DNA of 64,000 bases from Thermodesulfovibrionales bacterium. Lineage in GTDB: Bacteria > Nitrospirota > Thermodesulfovibrionia > Thermodesulfovibrionales > Dissulfurispiraceae. Positions 7,436 to 17,391 of this stretch are shown in pieces. Where the stretch lies: NCBI GenBank assembly GCA_026415415.1, contig JAOAHE010000001.1, positions 1 to 64,000 of the forward strand, written 5' to 3'. The first letter of the stretch is position 1, and the number at the start of each line of letters is the position of its first letter. The position numbers and the translations under genes were made by a program. The notes beneath the pieces were generated by a model. It saw only the letters and a program-made list of their open reading frames with translations. It was not told the DNA's origin and did no database searches.

Positions 7436-8803
7436 TCACTGATTCTGTATGCTATATATTATCTCATCAGCTAATTTAAAACTATTTGCCACACAATCAT
7501 TGAAAGAAACGCCCCTATATGCATTGCCAGTTAGATATATACCTTTAAACTTTAAGAGGATTTGATCAATCAACCTTAATTTTTCATCATGTCCAAGCAA
7601 GTATTGAGGTATTGCTTTTTCCCACCTATATATCTTTACTAAATCAGGCTCCCCTTCCATAAATAGTATATTTTTTAACTCAGTAAAAACTGTTTTTATA
7701 AGGGCCTCATCATCCAACATAGCAATTTGAGGATTTCTCTGCCCCCCAACGAATACCCTCATGAGTGTTTTATCTTTAGGTGCCCTACCTGAAAAAATAC
7801 TTGAGTCAAACAAAGTTCCGAGAATCTTTTTGTTTTCCTTTGCTGGGATCAAAAAACCAAAAGAGTTAGTGTCTCTTTTAATTTTATTTGTTGAAATTCC
7901 TATTGCTACTACTGAAACTGGCGGGTATGGAATAGTATTTAGTATTTTCCCTATTTCATTGTCTAAGTTACTTAAACATCTTGCTGTCACATAAGCAGGT
8001 GTGGCAAAAACTACTATCTCTGAGTCATAAGAGGTGCCATCAGTAAAATGTATTTCATAGCAATTCTTTTTTTTATGAATTCCTTGGACAATTTTTTCTG
8101 TCTGAATGCTTTCTTTGAGAGCCTCTCTTAAACAACTAATTATACTATACATTCCCTCTGAAAAGGTATGTAGTATACCTGAAGGTCCAGCTGAGACCTG
8201 TTTACCACTTTTTTTTCCTTCTTTGGCTAAAGCTATAAAGCCTTTTATCAAACTACCATATTTTTTTTCAATATCATAGACCCGCCTAAAACAACTCTTA
8301 ATGCTCATTTCTGACGGATCACCTGCATAAATACCTGAAGCCATTGGATCTAATAGTTTCTCAAAAAACTCCTTCCCAACCCTCCTTATAGCAAAAGCCT
8401 CAAGAGATTCGTCATCAAAAGACCCTTTAGGAATAAAATACTCTGCTAATACCCTCAACCTTCCTCTTATGCTAAGAAAATTTGAAAATAAAAAAGCCTT
8501 TGGATTATCAGGTATTAATTTTAATTGCTCACCTAATAAGATAAATCTTTTTCTGGCATTATCATTACTTCTAAGTAAAGGCAGAGATAGGGTATTTGTT
8601 AAATCTAAGGTTTCTTTTTTATTACTGAGAAAGCCATTTACACTTGCCTCACAAAGATAGCCATTTATCCGCTCAGTTTTTATCTTTCCACCAACCTGCT
8701 CACATTTCTCAAAAATCTTTAAATCTATATCTTTTCTTTTTTGCCATATCGCAAAGGCAAGGGAAAGTCCAGAGATTCCGGCTCCTATTATTGTTATTCT
8801 CAC
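7436..8803 (-). CDS. hemG: Protoporphyrinogen/coproporphyrinogen oxidase (FAD amine-oxidase type)
   Basis: A 455-residue flavoprotein with the N-terminal dinucleotide fold IGAGISGLSLAFA, FEKCEQVGGKIKTE, and the C-terminal FAD element GIYLTGNAYRGVSFNDC typical of HemY/HemG/CgoX. It removes six electrons from a porphyrinogen during heme formation. Oxygen is the usual acceptor of this type, so in an anaerobe another acceptor must serve. It heads an operon with a sensor kinase and a sigma-54 regulator, an unusual arrangement. Whether the substrate is proto- or coproporphyrinogen cannot be told here. Confidence 0.88.
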   Translation of the reverse strand: MRITIIGAGISGLSLAFAIWQKRKDIDLKIFEKCEQVGGKIKTERINGYLCEASVNGFLSNKKETLDLTNTLSLPLLRSNDNARKRFILLGEQLKLIPDNPKAFLFSNFLSIRGRLRVLAEYFIPKGSFDDESLEAFAIRRVGKEFFEKLLDPMASGIYAGDPSEMSIKSCFRRVYDIEKKYGSLIKGFIALAKEGKKSGKQVSAGPSGILHTFSEGMYSIISCLREALKESIQTEKIVQGIHKKKNCYEIHFTDGTSYDSEIVVFATPAYVTARCLSNLDNEIGKILNTIPYPPVSVVAIGISTNKIKRDTNSFGFLIPAKENKKILGTLFDSSIFSGRAPKDKTLMRVFVGGQRNPQIAMLDDEALIKTVFTELKNILFMEGEPDLVKIYRWEKAIPQYLLGHDEKLRLIDQILLKFKGIYLTGNAYRGVSFNDCVANSFKLADEIIYSIQNQ

Positions 8804-8965
8804 AAACTATTCCTTTTTAAAAGCTGATTGAATTAGCAAAAAATTATAAACTTATTAAATTACAACTAAAATTTCCCAAAAACAAACTATATATATTATA
8901 TTTAAAGCTTCGTGTTAGAATAAAGTAATTTCACATTAAATATTAATTGTTTAGTTGAGGCTGAC

Positions 8966-9688
8966 ATGATTTTATTAGAGAAAATAACAATGGTTGAGTT
9001 TCAGAATTATCTTCTTCAGACAAAAACAATAATATTCCCTTTTGGAACAATTGAAGAACATGGAAAACATCTACCTTTATACACTGACTCCTTAATTATC
9101 CAAGAAGTCCTATATCAAGTAGCCAAGAAGAAGAAATTCTTTCTTGCTCCAATTATTCCTTATGGTGTTTGCACTACCACCAAAGAACATTTAGGCACAA
9201 TAAGTATAAGACCTGAGACTTTAAGGCAACTTTCCTATGATTTAGTCACAGAGAGTTATAAAAAAGGGCTTAGAAATATCTTTCTTATTTCTGGTCACGG
9301 TGGTGGGTTACATATGTCAGCTTTAAAAGAAACTGCTGAGCAAATCATAGATAAATTTGAAGATATAAAAATAGCTGTTTTTTCTCCTTATGATATTCTC
9401 TCCAAAGAATTGTCTTCAATTGTACAGACCACCAACGACTCCCATGCAGGAGAGTTAGAAACTTCTATAGTTCTTTTCCTTACTCCAGAACTTGTGAAAG
9501 GAAGATCAGAAGAAGAATATCCAAAAATACCCAAGCCTTTTATAGTCAAAGACAAAGTCAAGTATTGGCCGGGTGGTGTATGGGGTGACCCCACAAAAGC
9601 TTCTGAAAAAAAAGGAGAGCTTGCTATAAAATTAATATCAGACAAGATAATCTCATTAATTGATGAAATGGAAAAGACATCTTTTTAA
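8966..9688 (+). CDS. Creatininase-family metal-dependent amidohydrolase
   Basis: A 240-residue protein with the metal-ligand pattern of the creatininase family: FGTIEEHGKHLPLYTD near residues 32-47, ISGHGGG about 111-117, and HAGELETS in the C-terminal half. The family includes creatinine amidohydrolase, MftE peptidases and FAPy deformylase (ArfB), so the substrate is open. No mycofactocin partner genes are visible. It begins at ATG 8966 after a GAGG site and ends 16 nt before aspS, so the two are probably co-transcribed. Confidence 0.85.
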   Translation: MILLEKITMVEFQNYLLQTKTIIFPFGTIEEHGKHLPLYTDSLIIQEVLYQVAKKKKFFLAPIIPYGVCTTTKEHLGTISIRPETLRQLSYDLVTESYKKGLRNIFLISGHGGGLHMSALKETAEQIIDKFEDIKIAVFSPYDILSKELSSIVQTTNDSHAGELETSIVLFLTPELVKGRSEEEYPKIPKPFIVKDKVKYWPGGVWGDPTKASEKKGELAIKLISDKIISLIDEMEKTSF

Positions 9689-9704
9689 ATTTTGTGGAGG
9701 CTAT

Positions 9705-11498
9705 ATGTATAGAGATAAATGGTGTAACGAGGTCGGCGAGTTAGATATAGGATGTACCATCAGATTAGCTGGTTGGGTATTTAGAAGAAGAGATCATGGT
9801 GGACTTATTTTTGTTGACCTAAGAGACAGAAGTGGTGTAATCCAAATAGTTTTCAGTCCTGACTTCTCTCCTGAACCTCACAAAGTAGCTCATAGTCTTA
9901 GGGCTGAGTTCGTTATTTCAATAAAAGGAGAGGTTCGTAGAAGACCCCCGGGCACAGAAAACCCTAACCTTTTAACTGGAAATGTTGAAGTATATGTCAA
10001 TGAATTAAATATTCTTAATGAATCTCAACCCCTGCCCTTTGCTATTGAAGATGCTGCAGAGGCATCTGAGTCTTTGAGATTTAAATATAGGTATCTTGAC
10101 TTAAGAAGGCCGGACTTACAACACAATCTATTTCTTAGACATAAGGTCGTAAAAGTTACAAGAGATTACTTTGATGAGCGGGGTTTTTTTGAGATAGAAA
10201 CACCAATGCTTACTAAATCTACCCCTGAAGGAGCAAGAGACTTTCTGGTGCCTTCTCGGTTAAATCCAGGTACTTTCTATGCTTTACCTCAATCGCCACA
10301 GCTTTTTAAACAGATACTAATGATGTCTGGGCTTGATAGATACTTTCAGGTTGTTAAATGTTTCAGAGATGAAGACTTAAGAGCTGACAGACAACCTGAA
10401 TTTACTCAAATTGACGTTGAGATGTCTTTTGTTGATAGTCTCTCTGTTATGCAAACTATAGAAGAATTGCTTAAAAGAATATTCAAAGAGGTATTTGATA
10501 TCTCTATAAATATTCCCTTTGAAAGACTTAGCTATAATGAGTCCTTAGAGAGATTTGGCAATGACAAACCAGATACGAGATTTGGATTGGAACTGAAATC
10601 TATAAACGATATTGCAAAAGATTGCTCTTTTAAAGTCTTCTTAGATGCTTTAGAAGAAGGCGGCTCAGTTAAAGCTCTAAATGGAAAAGGATTGGCATCC
10701 CTTTCAAGAAAGGAGATTGACAATCTCACTTTGGAGGCACAATCTTATGGAGCAAAAGGACTTGCTTGGATTAAAATTAAAAATGGTTTTGAGTCCCCGA
10801 TTACTAAATTTTTCCCTTCCCAGACACTTAAAAAGATTGCAGAAAAACTTCAAGCTGAAGAAGGTGATTTATTGATGTTTGTAGCTGACAAAGAGAAGGT
10901 AGTCAACGATGTATTAAGCAAGATGAGATTAGATCTTGGTAGAAAACTAAACCTTATTAAAAATAGCTTTAATTTTTTGTGGATTACAGACTTTCCATTG
11001 CTTGAGTGGGATGAGGAAGAAGGTAGATTTAATGCTATGCACCATCCTTTTACCTCTCCTGCAGACGAAGATATTGATATCCTTTTTTCATCAGATAAAT
11101 ATGATATCTCAACGCCAACATCAAAACTATCAAAAATCAAAGCAAAAGCCTATGATATTGTCTTAAATGGACATGAAATAGGTGGTGGCAGTATTCGAAT
11201 CCATAAAAAAGATGTCCAGAAAAAAGTTTTTGAAGTCTTGGGCATCTCTGAGGAAGAAGCAAATACAAAATTTGGTTTTTTAATTGATGCTCTCCAATAT
11301 GGTGCCCCACCTCATGGAGGAATCGCTTTAGGACTTGATAGGCTCGTGATGCTTTTAGTTGGAGCAAGTACTATTAGAGATGTAATAGCATTTCCTAAAA
11401 CCCAAAAAGCTTTCTGTCTCTTAAGTGGGGCTCCTTCCTCAGTCAGTCCTAAACAGTTAAGAGAGTTGAATATAAAATTAGAAACTAAGGTTTTATAG
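9705..11498 (+). CDS. aspS: Aspartyl-tRNA synthetase
   Basis: A 597-residue class II synthetase, the normal bacterial length. It has an OB-fold anticodon domain (about 1-110, GWVFRRRDHGGLIFVDLRDR), motif 2 FRDEDLRADRQPEFTQIDVE, a bacterial GAD insert, and motif 3 GIALGLDRLVMLLVG. The start chosen is ATG 9705, preceded by GTGGAGG at the right distance; the open frame extends 15 codons further upstream into the end of the creatininase gene. I cannot say whether it also charges tRNA-Asn. Confidence 0.96.
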   Translation: MYRDKWCNEVGELDIGCTIRLAGWVFRRRDHGGLIFVDLRDRSGVIQIVFSPDFSPEPHKVAHSLRAEFVISIKGEVRRRPPGTENPNLLTGNVEVYVNELNILNESQPLPFAIEDAAEASESLRFKYRYLDLRRPDLQHNLFLRHKVVKVTRDYFDERGFFEIETPMLTKSTPEGARDFLVPSRLNPGTFYALPQSPQLFKQILMMSGLDRYFQVVKCFRDEDLRADRQPEFTQIDVEMSFVDSLSVMQTIEELLKRIFKEVFDISINIPFERLSYNESLERFGNDKPDTRFGLELKSINDIAKDCSFKVFLDALEEGGSVKALNGKGLASLSRKEIDNLTLEAQSYGAKGLAWIKIKNGFESPITKFFPSQTLKKIAEKLQAEEGDLLMFVADKEKVVNDVLSKMRLDLGRKLNLIKNSFNFLWITDFPLLEWDEEEGRFNAMHHPFTSPADEDIDILFSSDKYDISTPTSKLSKIKAKAYDIVLNGHEIGGGSIRIHKKDVQKKVFEVLGISEEEANTKFGFLIDALQYGAPPHGGIALGLDRLVMLLVGASTIRDVIAFPKTQKAFCLLSGAPSSVSPKQLRELNIKLETKVL

Positions 11499-11518
11499 GC
11501 TATTTCATAGAGGGGTAA

Positions 11519-12325
11519 ATGGCTAAAAGTTATACGTTCATAGACCTTTTTAATGTATTGCCAAAGACTAACTGTAGAAAGTGTGGAGCACCCACTTGTA
11601 TGGCTTTCTCTTTATTAGTTTTCAAAGGAGAAAAACGATTAACTGAGTGCCCTTTTTTAGCTACTAATGAGATCTCTGAGTTTGAAAATAAGATAGATAC
11701 TACCAAAACCTTTGACCAGAACCTAAGCAAGATAGTAGAGCAGTTCAAAGTTGAGATTTTATCAATGGACTTAGAGTCAACAGCAAAAAGATTAGGTGGC
11801 GAGTTTTCAGAGGGGAAACTCACAATAAAGGTTTTAGGAAAAGACTTTACAATTAATCAAGCTGGCAATATATCTACGGACTTGCATATGCACCCTTGGG
11901 TACTTTATCCCATCTTAAGTTACTTCATAAGTTGTAAAGGCGTTCCTCTTTCAGGCATTTGGATTCCTTTCAGGGAATTAAAAGAGGGAAAAAAATGGAA
12001 CCCTCTTTTTGTTCAAAGATGCATCAAACCTTTAAAAAATGTTGCAGATAGCTATACAGAAATTTTCAAAGATATGGTTCATATTTTTGGGGGTAGACAA
12101 ATAGCAGGACACTATAAAGCAGATATCTCAGTTGCCCTACTTCCTTTGCCTTTGGTACCAATTTTAATTTCCTACTGGGAGCCTGAAGAAGGATTTGAGT
12201 CGGATCTTGATTTCTTTTTTGATAAAACCGTTGAAGAAAACCTAAACATTGAAGCTCTATATGCTTTGTGTTCAGGTCTTGTCATGATGTTTGAAAAGTT
12301 AGCTCACAGACATGCCTTCAAATAA
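11519..12325 (+). CDS. DUF3786 protein with an N-terminal Fe-S cysteine motif
   Basis: A 268-residue protein whose first 45 residues carry NCRKCGAPTCMAFSLLV followed by a fourth cysteine in TECPF, the 4Fe-4S motif also seen in corrinoid Fe-S proteins. The rest matches the pattern of DUF3786 (HPWVLYPILSYFISCKGVP; AGHYKADISVALLPLPLVPI). Such proteins are frequent in anaerobes, and no reaction is established. A GAGGGGTAA site precedes ATG 11519, and the end overlaps the following transporter gene. Confidence 0.75.
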   Translation: MAKSYTFIDLFNVLPKTNCRKCGAPTCMAFSLLVFKGEKRLTECPFLATNEISEFENKIDTTKTFDQNLSKIVEQFKVEILSMDLESTAKRLGGEFSEGKLTIKVLGKDFTINQAGNISTDLHMHPWVLYPILSYFISCKGVPLSGIWIPFRELKEGKKWNPLFVQRCIKPLKNVADSYTEIFKDMVHIFGGRQIAGHYKADISVALLPLPLVPILISYWEPEEGFESDLDFFFDKTVEENLNIEALYALCSGLVMMFEKLAHRHAFK

Positions 12326-12983
12326 ACCCCCTCTTAACTTAATAATGATATCAAAGAAAGACAAAGACTTGCTTTATAGAAAAGCTTTGCTCTTAGCTTT
12401 AATTACAATCATTTATAACATAATTGAAGGCATTGTTTCTGTTTATTTAGGAGTTGAAGACAATACCATAGCTCTTGCTGGTTTTGGACTTGATTCGTTT
12501 GTAGAGACCATATCAGGCATAGGTATTTTCCATATGATTAAAAAAGCACAAAAGAGTAGAGGGAAAGAAATAGACCATTTTGAAAAAACTGCACTTAAAG
12601 TTACTGGTATAGCCTTCTATCTGTTAGCTACTGGTCTAATATTTGGCTCAGCTATCAATTTATACATGAGAAACCAACCAGAGACTACCTTATGGGGGAT
12701 TATAATATCCCTTATCTCTCTTATGGTTATGTGGCTTCTTATTCATTATAAACTTAAGGTAGGAAAAAGACTAAACTCTCAGGCTATTATAGCTGATGCT
12801 AATTGTAGTAAAGCCTGCATGATTTTATCACTTATTTTGCTTGTCTCAAGTCTTCTACATGAGTCCTTTGGGTTAGGAGATATTGACTCAATAGGCGCCT
12901 TTGCGATAGCTCTTTGGTCTTTCAAAGAAGGCAAAGAAGCTTTTCGCAAAACTTATGGTATACCATGTAAATGTGAGCAATAA
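12312..12983 (+). CDS. Cation-efflux (CDF) family transporter lacking the C-terminal domain
   Basis: A 223-residue membrane protein with five to six hydrophobic segments. FGLDSFVET and the paired AIIADANCSK are where CDF transporters place their metal-binding aspartates and histidines; here the second site reads DANCS and is not typical. The cytoplasmic C-terminal domain of classical zinc/iron exporters is absent, replaced by a short tail ending CKCEQ. It overlaps the DUF3786 gene by 14 nt; an internal ATG at 12345 would avoid this. Substrate unknown, probably a divalent metal. Confidence 0.75.
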   Translation: MPSNKPPLNLIMISKKDKDLLYRKALLLALITIIYNIIEGIVSVYLGVEDNTIALAGFGLDSFVETISGIGIFHMIKKAQKSRGKEIDHFEKTALKVTGIAFYLLATGLIFGSAINLYMRNQPETTLWGIIISLISLMVMWLLIHYKLKVGKRLNSQAIIADANCSKACMILSLILLVSSLLHESFGLGDIDSIGAFAIALWSFKEGKEAFRKTYGIPCKCEQ

Positions 12984-12993
12984 AAAATTCTTT

Positions 12994-13278
12994 TTATAGA
13001 GCTCTAATCTTGCCTATCTTGAGCTTAATAGATTTTACATTATAACGGCTTAGCCTCTCCAATATAATATCTTGCATATATTTTAGCTCATTTAACCAAG
13101 CCGGTAAGTCGACTAAGATCGTAAGTTCACCATTTTTAAGTTCAAAGGGATAAGTATGATGACTCACAGGACTACCGAATATGCTTCTCCATTTAAGCTG
13201 CACCTCTTTAAGGATAATTCGCTCCTCAATCCCCAAATCTTTACATAAGGGTAAAATTATAGAAGATATATGATCCAT
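12994..13278 (-). CDS. DUF721/DciA-like protein
   Basis: A 94-residue protein with the DUF721 pattern: WRSIFGSPVSHHTYPFELKN, then GELTILVDLPAWLNELKYM and ERLSRYNVKSIKLKIG. DciA is the widespread replicative helicase loader of bacteria lacking DnaC; this protein has only the core domain. It converges with the CDF gene and lies upstream of nothing on its strand. Assignment to replication is by family only. Confidence 0.65.
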   Translation of the reverse strand: MDHISSIILPLCKDLGIEERIILKEVQLKWRSIFGSPVSHHTYPFELKNGELTILVDLPAWLNELKYMQDIILERLSRYNVKSIKLKIGKIRAL

Positions 13279-13372
13279 TTAAAAAAATAATTTAGACTCT
13301 TTGAGTTAAAATTAGCTTTAACTAACTTTATGCCTATCTCCTCAATTCTTATCTCATTAAATAAATGTTTTA

Positions 13373-13561
13373 TTAAAGAGCTTTGACTACCTTGTTAGAC
13401 CTTAAACATCTTGTGCAAACATAAGTCCTCTTTACACCCTTATCTGTAAATATTTTCACTCTTTGTAAATTTGGCAATATTATCCTTTTAGTTTTATTGT
13501 TTGCATGACTTACATTATGTCCTATTATTTTCTTTTTGTTACAAGAATAACAGACAGCCAT
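13373..13561 (-). CDS. rpmB: 50S ribosomal protein L28
   Basis: A 62-residue basic protein matching L28: N-terminal MAVCYSCNKKKIIGHNVSH, then TKRIILPNLQRVKIF and a C-terminal YVCTRCLRSNKVVKAL. The CxxC pairs at both ends mark it as the zinc-binding (C+) form. The ATG at 13559-13561 has GGGGAA upstream. It is monocistronic and divergent from infB. Confidence 0.95.
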   Translation of the reverse strand: MAVCYSCNKKKIIGHNVSHANNKTKRIILPNLQRVKIFTDKGVKRTYVCTRCLRSNKVVKAL

Positions 13562-13731
13562 AGTTTATTCCCCTTTCATTGCATAAACAAAGTCTTTTAT
13601 GATAACATTTTAAGATTAATCTTTAAAAGATTTCTACTTTCAAACAAAAAAATAAAAAATTATAAATAATTTTTATTAATTTAGTTACTGTCTTTTTAGA
13701 GTATTGAACGGCAACATTAAATGGAGGTTAA

Positions 13732-16005
13732 ATGAGTGACAAGGAAATAAAGACAACCGAACTTGCAAAGGAGTTGGGAGTTAAGGCTACAGAAGTAGTT
13801 AAAGCTTTAGAAAAACTTCTTGGCGTTCAATATAAAAAAGGCACAACTAATCTTAAAATTAAATCTGAAGACGCTGAAAAGATAAGAGAATATTTTAGAA
13901 AAGAAGAGATTTCAGAAAATAAAACGTCTGAAGTTGTTATAGAAGAAAAAAAAGAAGAAATATCCCCACCCCTTCCTGAGCCACAAGTAGAGGAAGTTGG
14001 CGACCCCTCCAAAAACAAAATTTTGGAACCTGAAGAGATTGACGAAGAAGAAAAAATTCCTGAAAGATTTAAGAAAGAAATAGATGTTGAGAAACTTGAA
14101 AAAATCAAAGTAAAGCCTACAATGCAAAAGGCTTTTCAGACTATAAAGAAGATAGAACACAAGAAGTTTATTGAGCAAAAAGGATTTAAGAAACCTAATA
14201 AAATTCAGCAAGCAGAAAAAATACTGACACCACCCATCACAGCACCAAGAAAAAAATCAATAAAGATTACAGAAGGCTTAACCATAAAAGAATTTGCAGA
14301 GTTAATAGGGCAAAAGATACCTCTTGTTATCAAGAAATTTATGGATCTTGGTTTTATGCCTTCTATTAATCAGCCTGTTGACTTAGATGCTGCTGCTATT
14401 GTAGCTGAAAGTTTTGGCATTAAAGTAGACGTAGTCCCTGTAGAACAAATTGATATTATAGAAGAGATTGAGGATACAGATACAACTAATCTTTTACCAA
14501 AGCCTCCTGTCGTTACAATTATGGGACATGTTGACCATGGAAAAACATCTTTACTTGATGCTATCAGAAAGACAAAGGTCACAGAATCTGAAGCAGGTGG
14601 CATCACCCAACACATCGGAGCCTATAAAGTATCACTTCACGGAAAGGATATAACATTCCTTGATACACCTGGACATGAAGCTTTTACCTCTATGAGAGCA
14701 AGAGGTGCTAAAGCAACCGACATAGTTGTTTTAGTTGTAGCAGCCGATGACGGAGTAATGCCTCAAACTGTAGAGGCTATAAATCACGCAAAGGCAGCAA
14801 ATGTACCAATAGTTGTAGCCATAAATAAGATTGATAAGCCTGAAGCAAATATTTCACGAGTTAAAAACGAACTAGCAGAACATGGAATTATCCCTGAGGA
14901 GTGGGGAGGACAAAATATATTTGTAGAAGTATCAGCTAAGAAAAAGATAGGCATTGAGAATCTATTGGAGATGATATTGCTACAAGCTGAGATTATGGAA
15001 CTGAAAGCTAACCCTAATAAAAAAGCAAGAGGACCTATTATAGAGGCTAAACTTGATAAGGGAAGAGGGCCTGTTGCAACTGTATTGATACAAAGTGGAA
15101 CTTTACATATCGGTGATGCTATCGTAGCAGGGACTGCATCTGGTAAGGTTAGGGCTCTGATTGATGATAGGGGTCGCAGGATTGAAAGCGCAGGACCAGC
15201 AACTCCTGTAGAGGTAATAGGTTTTTCTGAAGTTCCTTCTGCTGGTGATATCTGTATCTCAGTAGAAGATGAAAGAAAAGCCCGTCAGATAGCCCTTGCA
15301 AGGATGCAAAAGCTTAGGAGTGTTGATATGCAGAAGAGGTCTAAGCTTACCTTGGATGAACTATACGCCAAAATTAAAGAAGGACAGATAAAGGATTTAA
15401 ATATTATAATTAAAGGCGATGTTCAAGGTTCCGTTGAAGCTATGAAGAAAGCGTTAGAAAGCATAGTTCATCCTGATGTGAAGGTCAAAGTCTTACATGC
15501 CTCCGTAGGTGGAATAAAAGAGTCAGATGTTATGCTCGCCTCAGCCTCAAATGCGATTATAATAGGCTTTAATGTACGTCCTGAGTTGAAAGCTACACAA
15601 ATAGCAGAAAAAGAAGCTGTAGATATTAGGCTTTACAATATCATATATGATGCTATTGAAGATGTTAAAAAAGCACTTGAAGGTATGCTATCCCCTACCC
15701 TTAAGGAAAAGGTCTTAGGTAGAGCAGAAGTTAGGCAGATATTTCAGACCTCTCGTTTTGGAACTATTGCTGGTTGTTATGTTTTAGAAGGGACTATCAG
15801 TAGAGCCAGTGATGGCATTAGAGTAATAAGAGATAACATAGTAATACACGAAGGAAAAATTTCCTCTCTTAAAAGATTTAAAGATGATGTAAGAGAGGTT
15901 CAAAGCGGATATGAATGTGGCTTAACAATAGAGAATTTTAATGACATAAAGATTGGCGATATTTTAGAAGATTACATTATTGAGAAAATTGCAGCTAAAT
16001 TGTAA
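13732..16005 (+). CDS. infB: Translation initiation factor IF-2
   Basis: A 757-residue factor. An IF2_N domain lies at about 1-55, then a highly charged Lys/Glu linker, a second IF2_N-like domain ([20 protein letters not shown]), and the GTPase core with [28 protein letters not shown] and NKIDKPEAN, followed by the C-terminal domains that bind fMet-tRNA. It is somewhat short because the linker is reduced. A GGAGG site precedes ATG 13732. The nusA gene that usually precedes it is not here; rbfA follows as usual. Confidence 0.96.
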   Translation: MSDKEIKTTELAKELGVKATEVVKALEKLLGVQYKKGTTNLKIKSEDAEKIREYFRKEEISENKTSEVVIEEKKEEISPPLPEPQVEEVGDPSKNKILEPEEIDEEEKIPERFKKEIDVEKLEKIKVKPTMQKAFQTIKKIEHKKFIEQKGFKKPNKIQQAEKILTPPITAPRKKSIKITEGLTIKEFAELIGQKIPLVIKKFMDLGFMPSINQPVDLDAAAIVAESFGIKVDVVPVEQIDIIEEIEDTDTTNLLPKPPVVTIMGHVDHGKTSLLDAIRKTKVTESEAGGITQHIGAYKVSLHGKDITFLDTPGHEAFTSMRARGAKATDIVVLVVAADDGVMPQTVEAINHAKAANVPIVVAINKIDKPEANISRVKNELAEHGIIPEEWGGQNIFVEVSAKKKIGIENLLEMILLQAEIMELKANPNKKARGPIIEAKLDKGRGPVATVLIQSGTLHIGDAIVAGTASGKVRALIDDRGRRIESAGPATPVEVIGFSEVPSAGDICISVEDERKARQIALARMQKLRSVDMQKRSKLTLDELYAKIKEGQIKDLNIIIKGDVQGSVEAMKKALESIVHPDVKVKVLHASVGGIKESDVMLASASNAIIIGFNVRPELKATQIAEKEAVDIRLYNIIYDAIEDVKKALEGMLSPTLKEKVLGRAEVRQIFQTSRFGTIAGCYVLEGTISRASDGIRVIRDNIVIHEGKISSLKRFKDDVREVQSGYECGLTIENFNDIKIGDILEDYIIEKIAAKL

Positions 16006-16056
16006 ACTTAATCTATCCCCTATTATTGCCTCTCACATAAATTTAAAGGGTTAATT

Positions 16057-16404
16057 ATGCAACCATATAAAAGAACTCAAAGACTAAATATATTGCTTAG
16101 GGAAGAAATAGCTGATATTATAGTAAAAAAATTAAAAGACCCTCGCATAGGTTTTATAACAGTTACAGATGTAGAGTTAACACCAGACTTGAAACTTGCA
16201 AGGGTATATATAAGCGTTATGAATGAAGAAGAGGAACAACTAAATTTAGATATCTTGAATGCTTCTACAGGGCTTTTCAGAAGTGAGATATCAAAAAGAA
16301 TAAGGATAAAACATATACCCTCAATTGAATTTAGGGCTGACAAATCTGCTCAACATGGTCGTAGGATTGATGAGCTTTTGCAGCAGATTAAAGAAAAAAG
16401 ATGA
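16057..16404 (+). CDS. rbfA: Ribosome-binding factor A
   Basis: A 115-residue KH-fold protein with the RbfA signature: RLNILLREEIADIIVKKLKDP, GFITVTDVELTPDLKLARVYISV and HIPSIEFRADKSAQHGRRIDELL. It assists 16S rRNA 5'-end maturation and 30S assembly. It lies 51 nt after infB, and its TGA stop overlaps the ATG of nrnA by four bases (ATGA), giving translational coupling. Confidence 0.95.
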   Translation: MQPYKRTQRLNILLREEIADIIVKKLKDPRIGFITVTDVELTPDLKLARVYISVMNEEEEQLNLDILNASTGLFRSEISKRIRIKHIPSIEFRADKSAQHGRRIDELLQQIKEKR

Positions 16405-17366
16405 TCCCTCCAAAAACACTAATAGAATTTTTAAGAAATTCTGATAACTTTTTAATTACCACCCATATTAGTCCAGATGGTGATGGACTTGGCTCAGCTA
16501 ATGCCCTTTCAATGCTCTTAACTCTTATGGGTAAAAAAAATTTAATAATTATAAAGGACCCTCCCCCTAAACAATATCTATTCCTACCAAAGATTAGTAA
16601 TTTTCAATCTTTAGATAATCTTAGCCTTCCACACTGGAGACCTGAAAACTTAATTTTAGTTGATTGCAATTCTATCCAAAGGACAGGACTTGAGAATTTT
16701 GTTAACTCATACACTCTTAAAAAGATAGCTATAATTGATCATCATGAAACAACCAAAAAGTTTGATGATTTAGCCTGGATAGTTCCTCAAGCTCCAGCTA
16801 CTGGCATATTGATTTATTATCTCTGCAAACACTTAAAAATTAGTCTTAGTTATGAAATTGCTGTAAATCTCTATACAGCTATTTCTTTTGATACAGGCAA
16901 CTTTAGGTATGAAAATACCGACTCAGAAGTCTTCAAAGTCACAGCTGAACTCGTAGAGGCAGGCGTCAAGCCTTATTTAGTTTATTCTTCTCTCTTTGAA
17001 AAGTGGGGGGTTCATCGGTTTAAACTTTTAGTAGAAGTTCTTAAGTCATTAAAAATTAATAACGGTATCGCTATAGGAGTAATAACAAAGCAGATGTTTC
17101 AAGATACCTTAGCCAATGAGGATGATACAGAGAGTTTCGTTTCTTTCCCAAGAATCATTGATGGTGTGAAAATATCTGTAATGATAACTGAGATAGAAGA
17201 AAACTACTTTCGGGTAAGCCTTAGGGCTTCTAAAAATTTTGATGTAGCACAAGTAGCAAGAGAATTTGGCGGTGGTGGACACAAAAATGCAGCGGGCTTC
17301 CGTATAAAGAAAGACTTAGAAACTCTTAAAAAAGAGCTCACCCAAAGACTTATTGTAATGTTATAA
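16401..17366 (+). CDS. nrnA: DHH-family oligoribonuclease / pAp phosphatase
   Basis: A 321-residue protein with DHH motif I ISPDGDGLGSA, the DHHET motif near residue 117, and a C-terminal DHHA1 domain with the glycine-rich FGGGGHKNAAGF. NrnA degrades very short RNAs and dephosphorylates 3'-phosphoadenosine 5'-phosphate. pAp arises in assimilatory sulfate metabolism, though the operon with infB and rbfA points to RNA turnover. Translationally coupled to rbfA; mutL follows 25 nt later. Confidence 0.92.
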   Translation: MIPPKTLIEFLRNSDNFLITTHISPDGDGLGSANALSMLLTLMGKKNLIIIKDPPPKQYLFLPKISNFQSLDNLSLPHWRPENLILVDCNSIQRTGLENFVNSYTLKKIAIIDHHETTKKFDDLAWIVPQAPATGILIYYLCKHLKISLSYEIAVNLYTAISFDTGNFRYENTDSEVFKVTAELVEAGVKPYLVYSSLFEKWGVHRFKLLVEVLKSLKINNGIAIGVITKQMFQDTLANEDDTESFVSFPRIIDGVKISVMITEIEENYFRVSLRASKNFDVAQVAREFGGGGHKNAAGFRIKKDLETLKKELTQRLIVML

Positions 17367-17391
17367 TTAAATAAAAATTCAATAATAAGAC

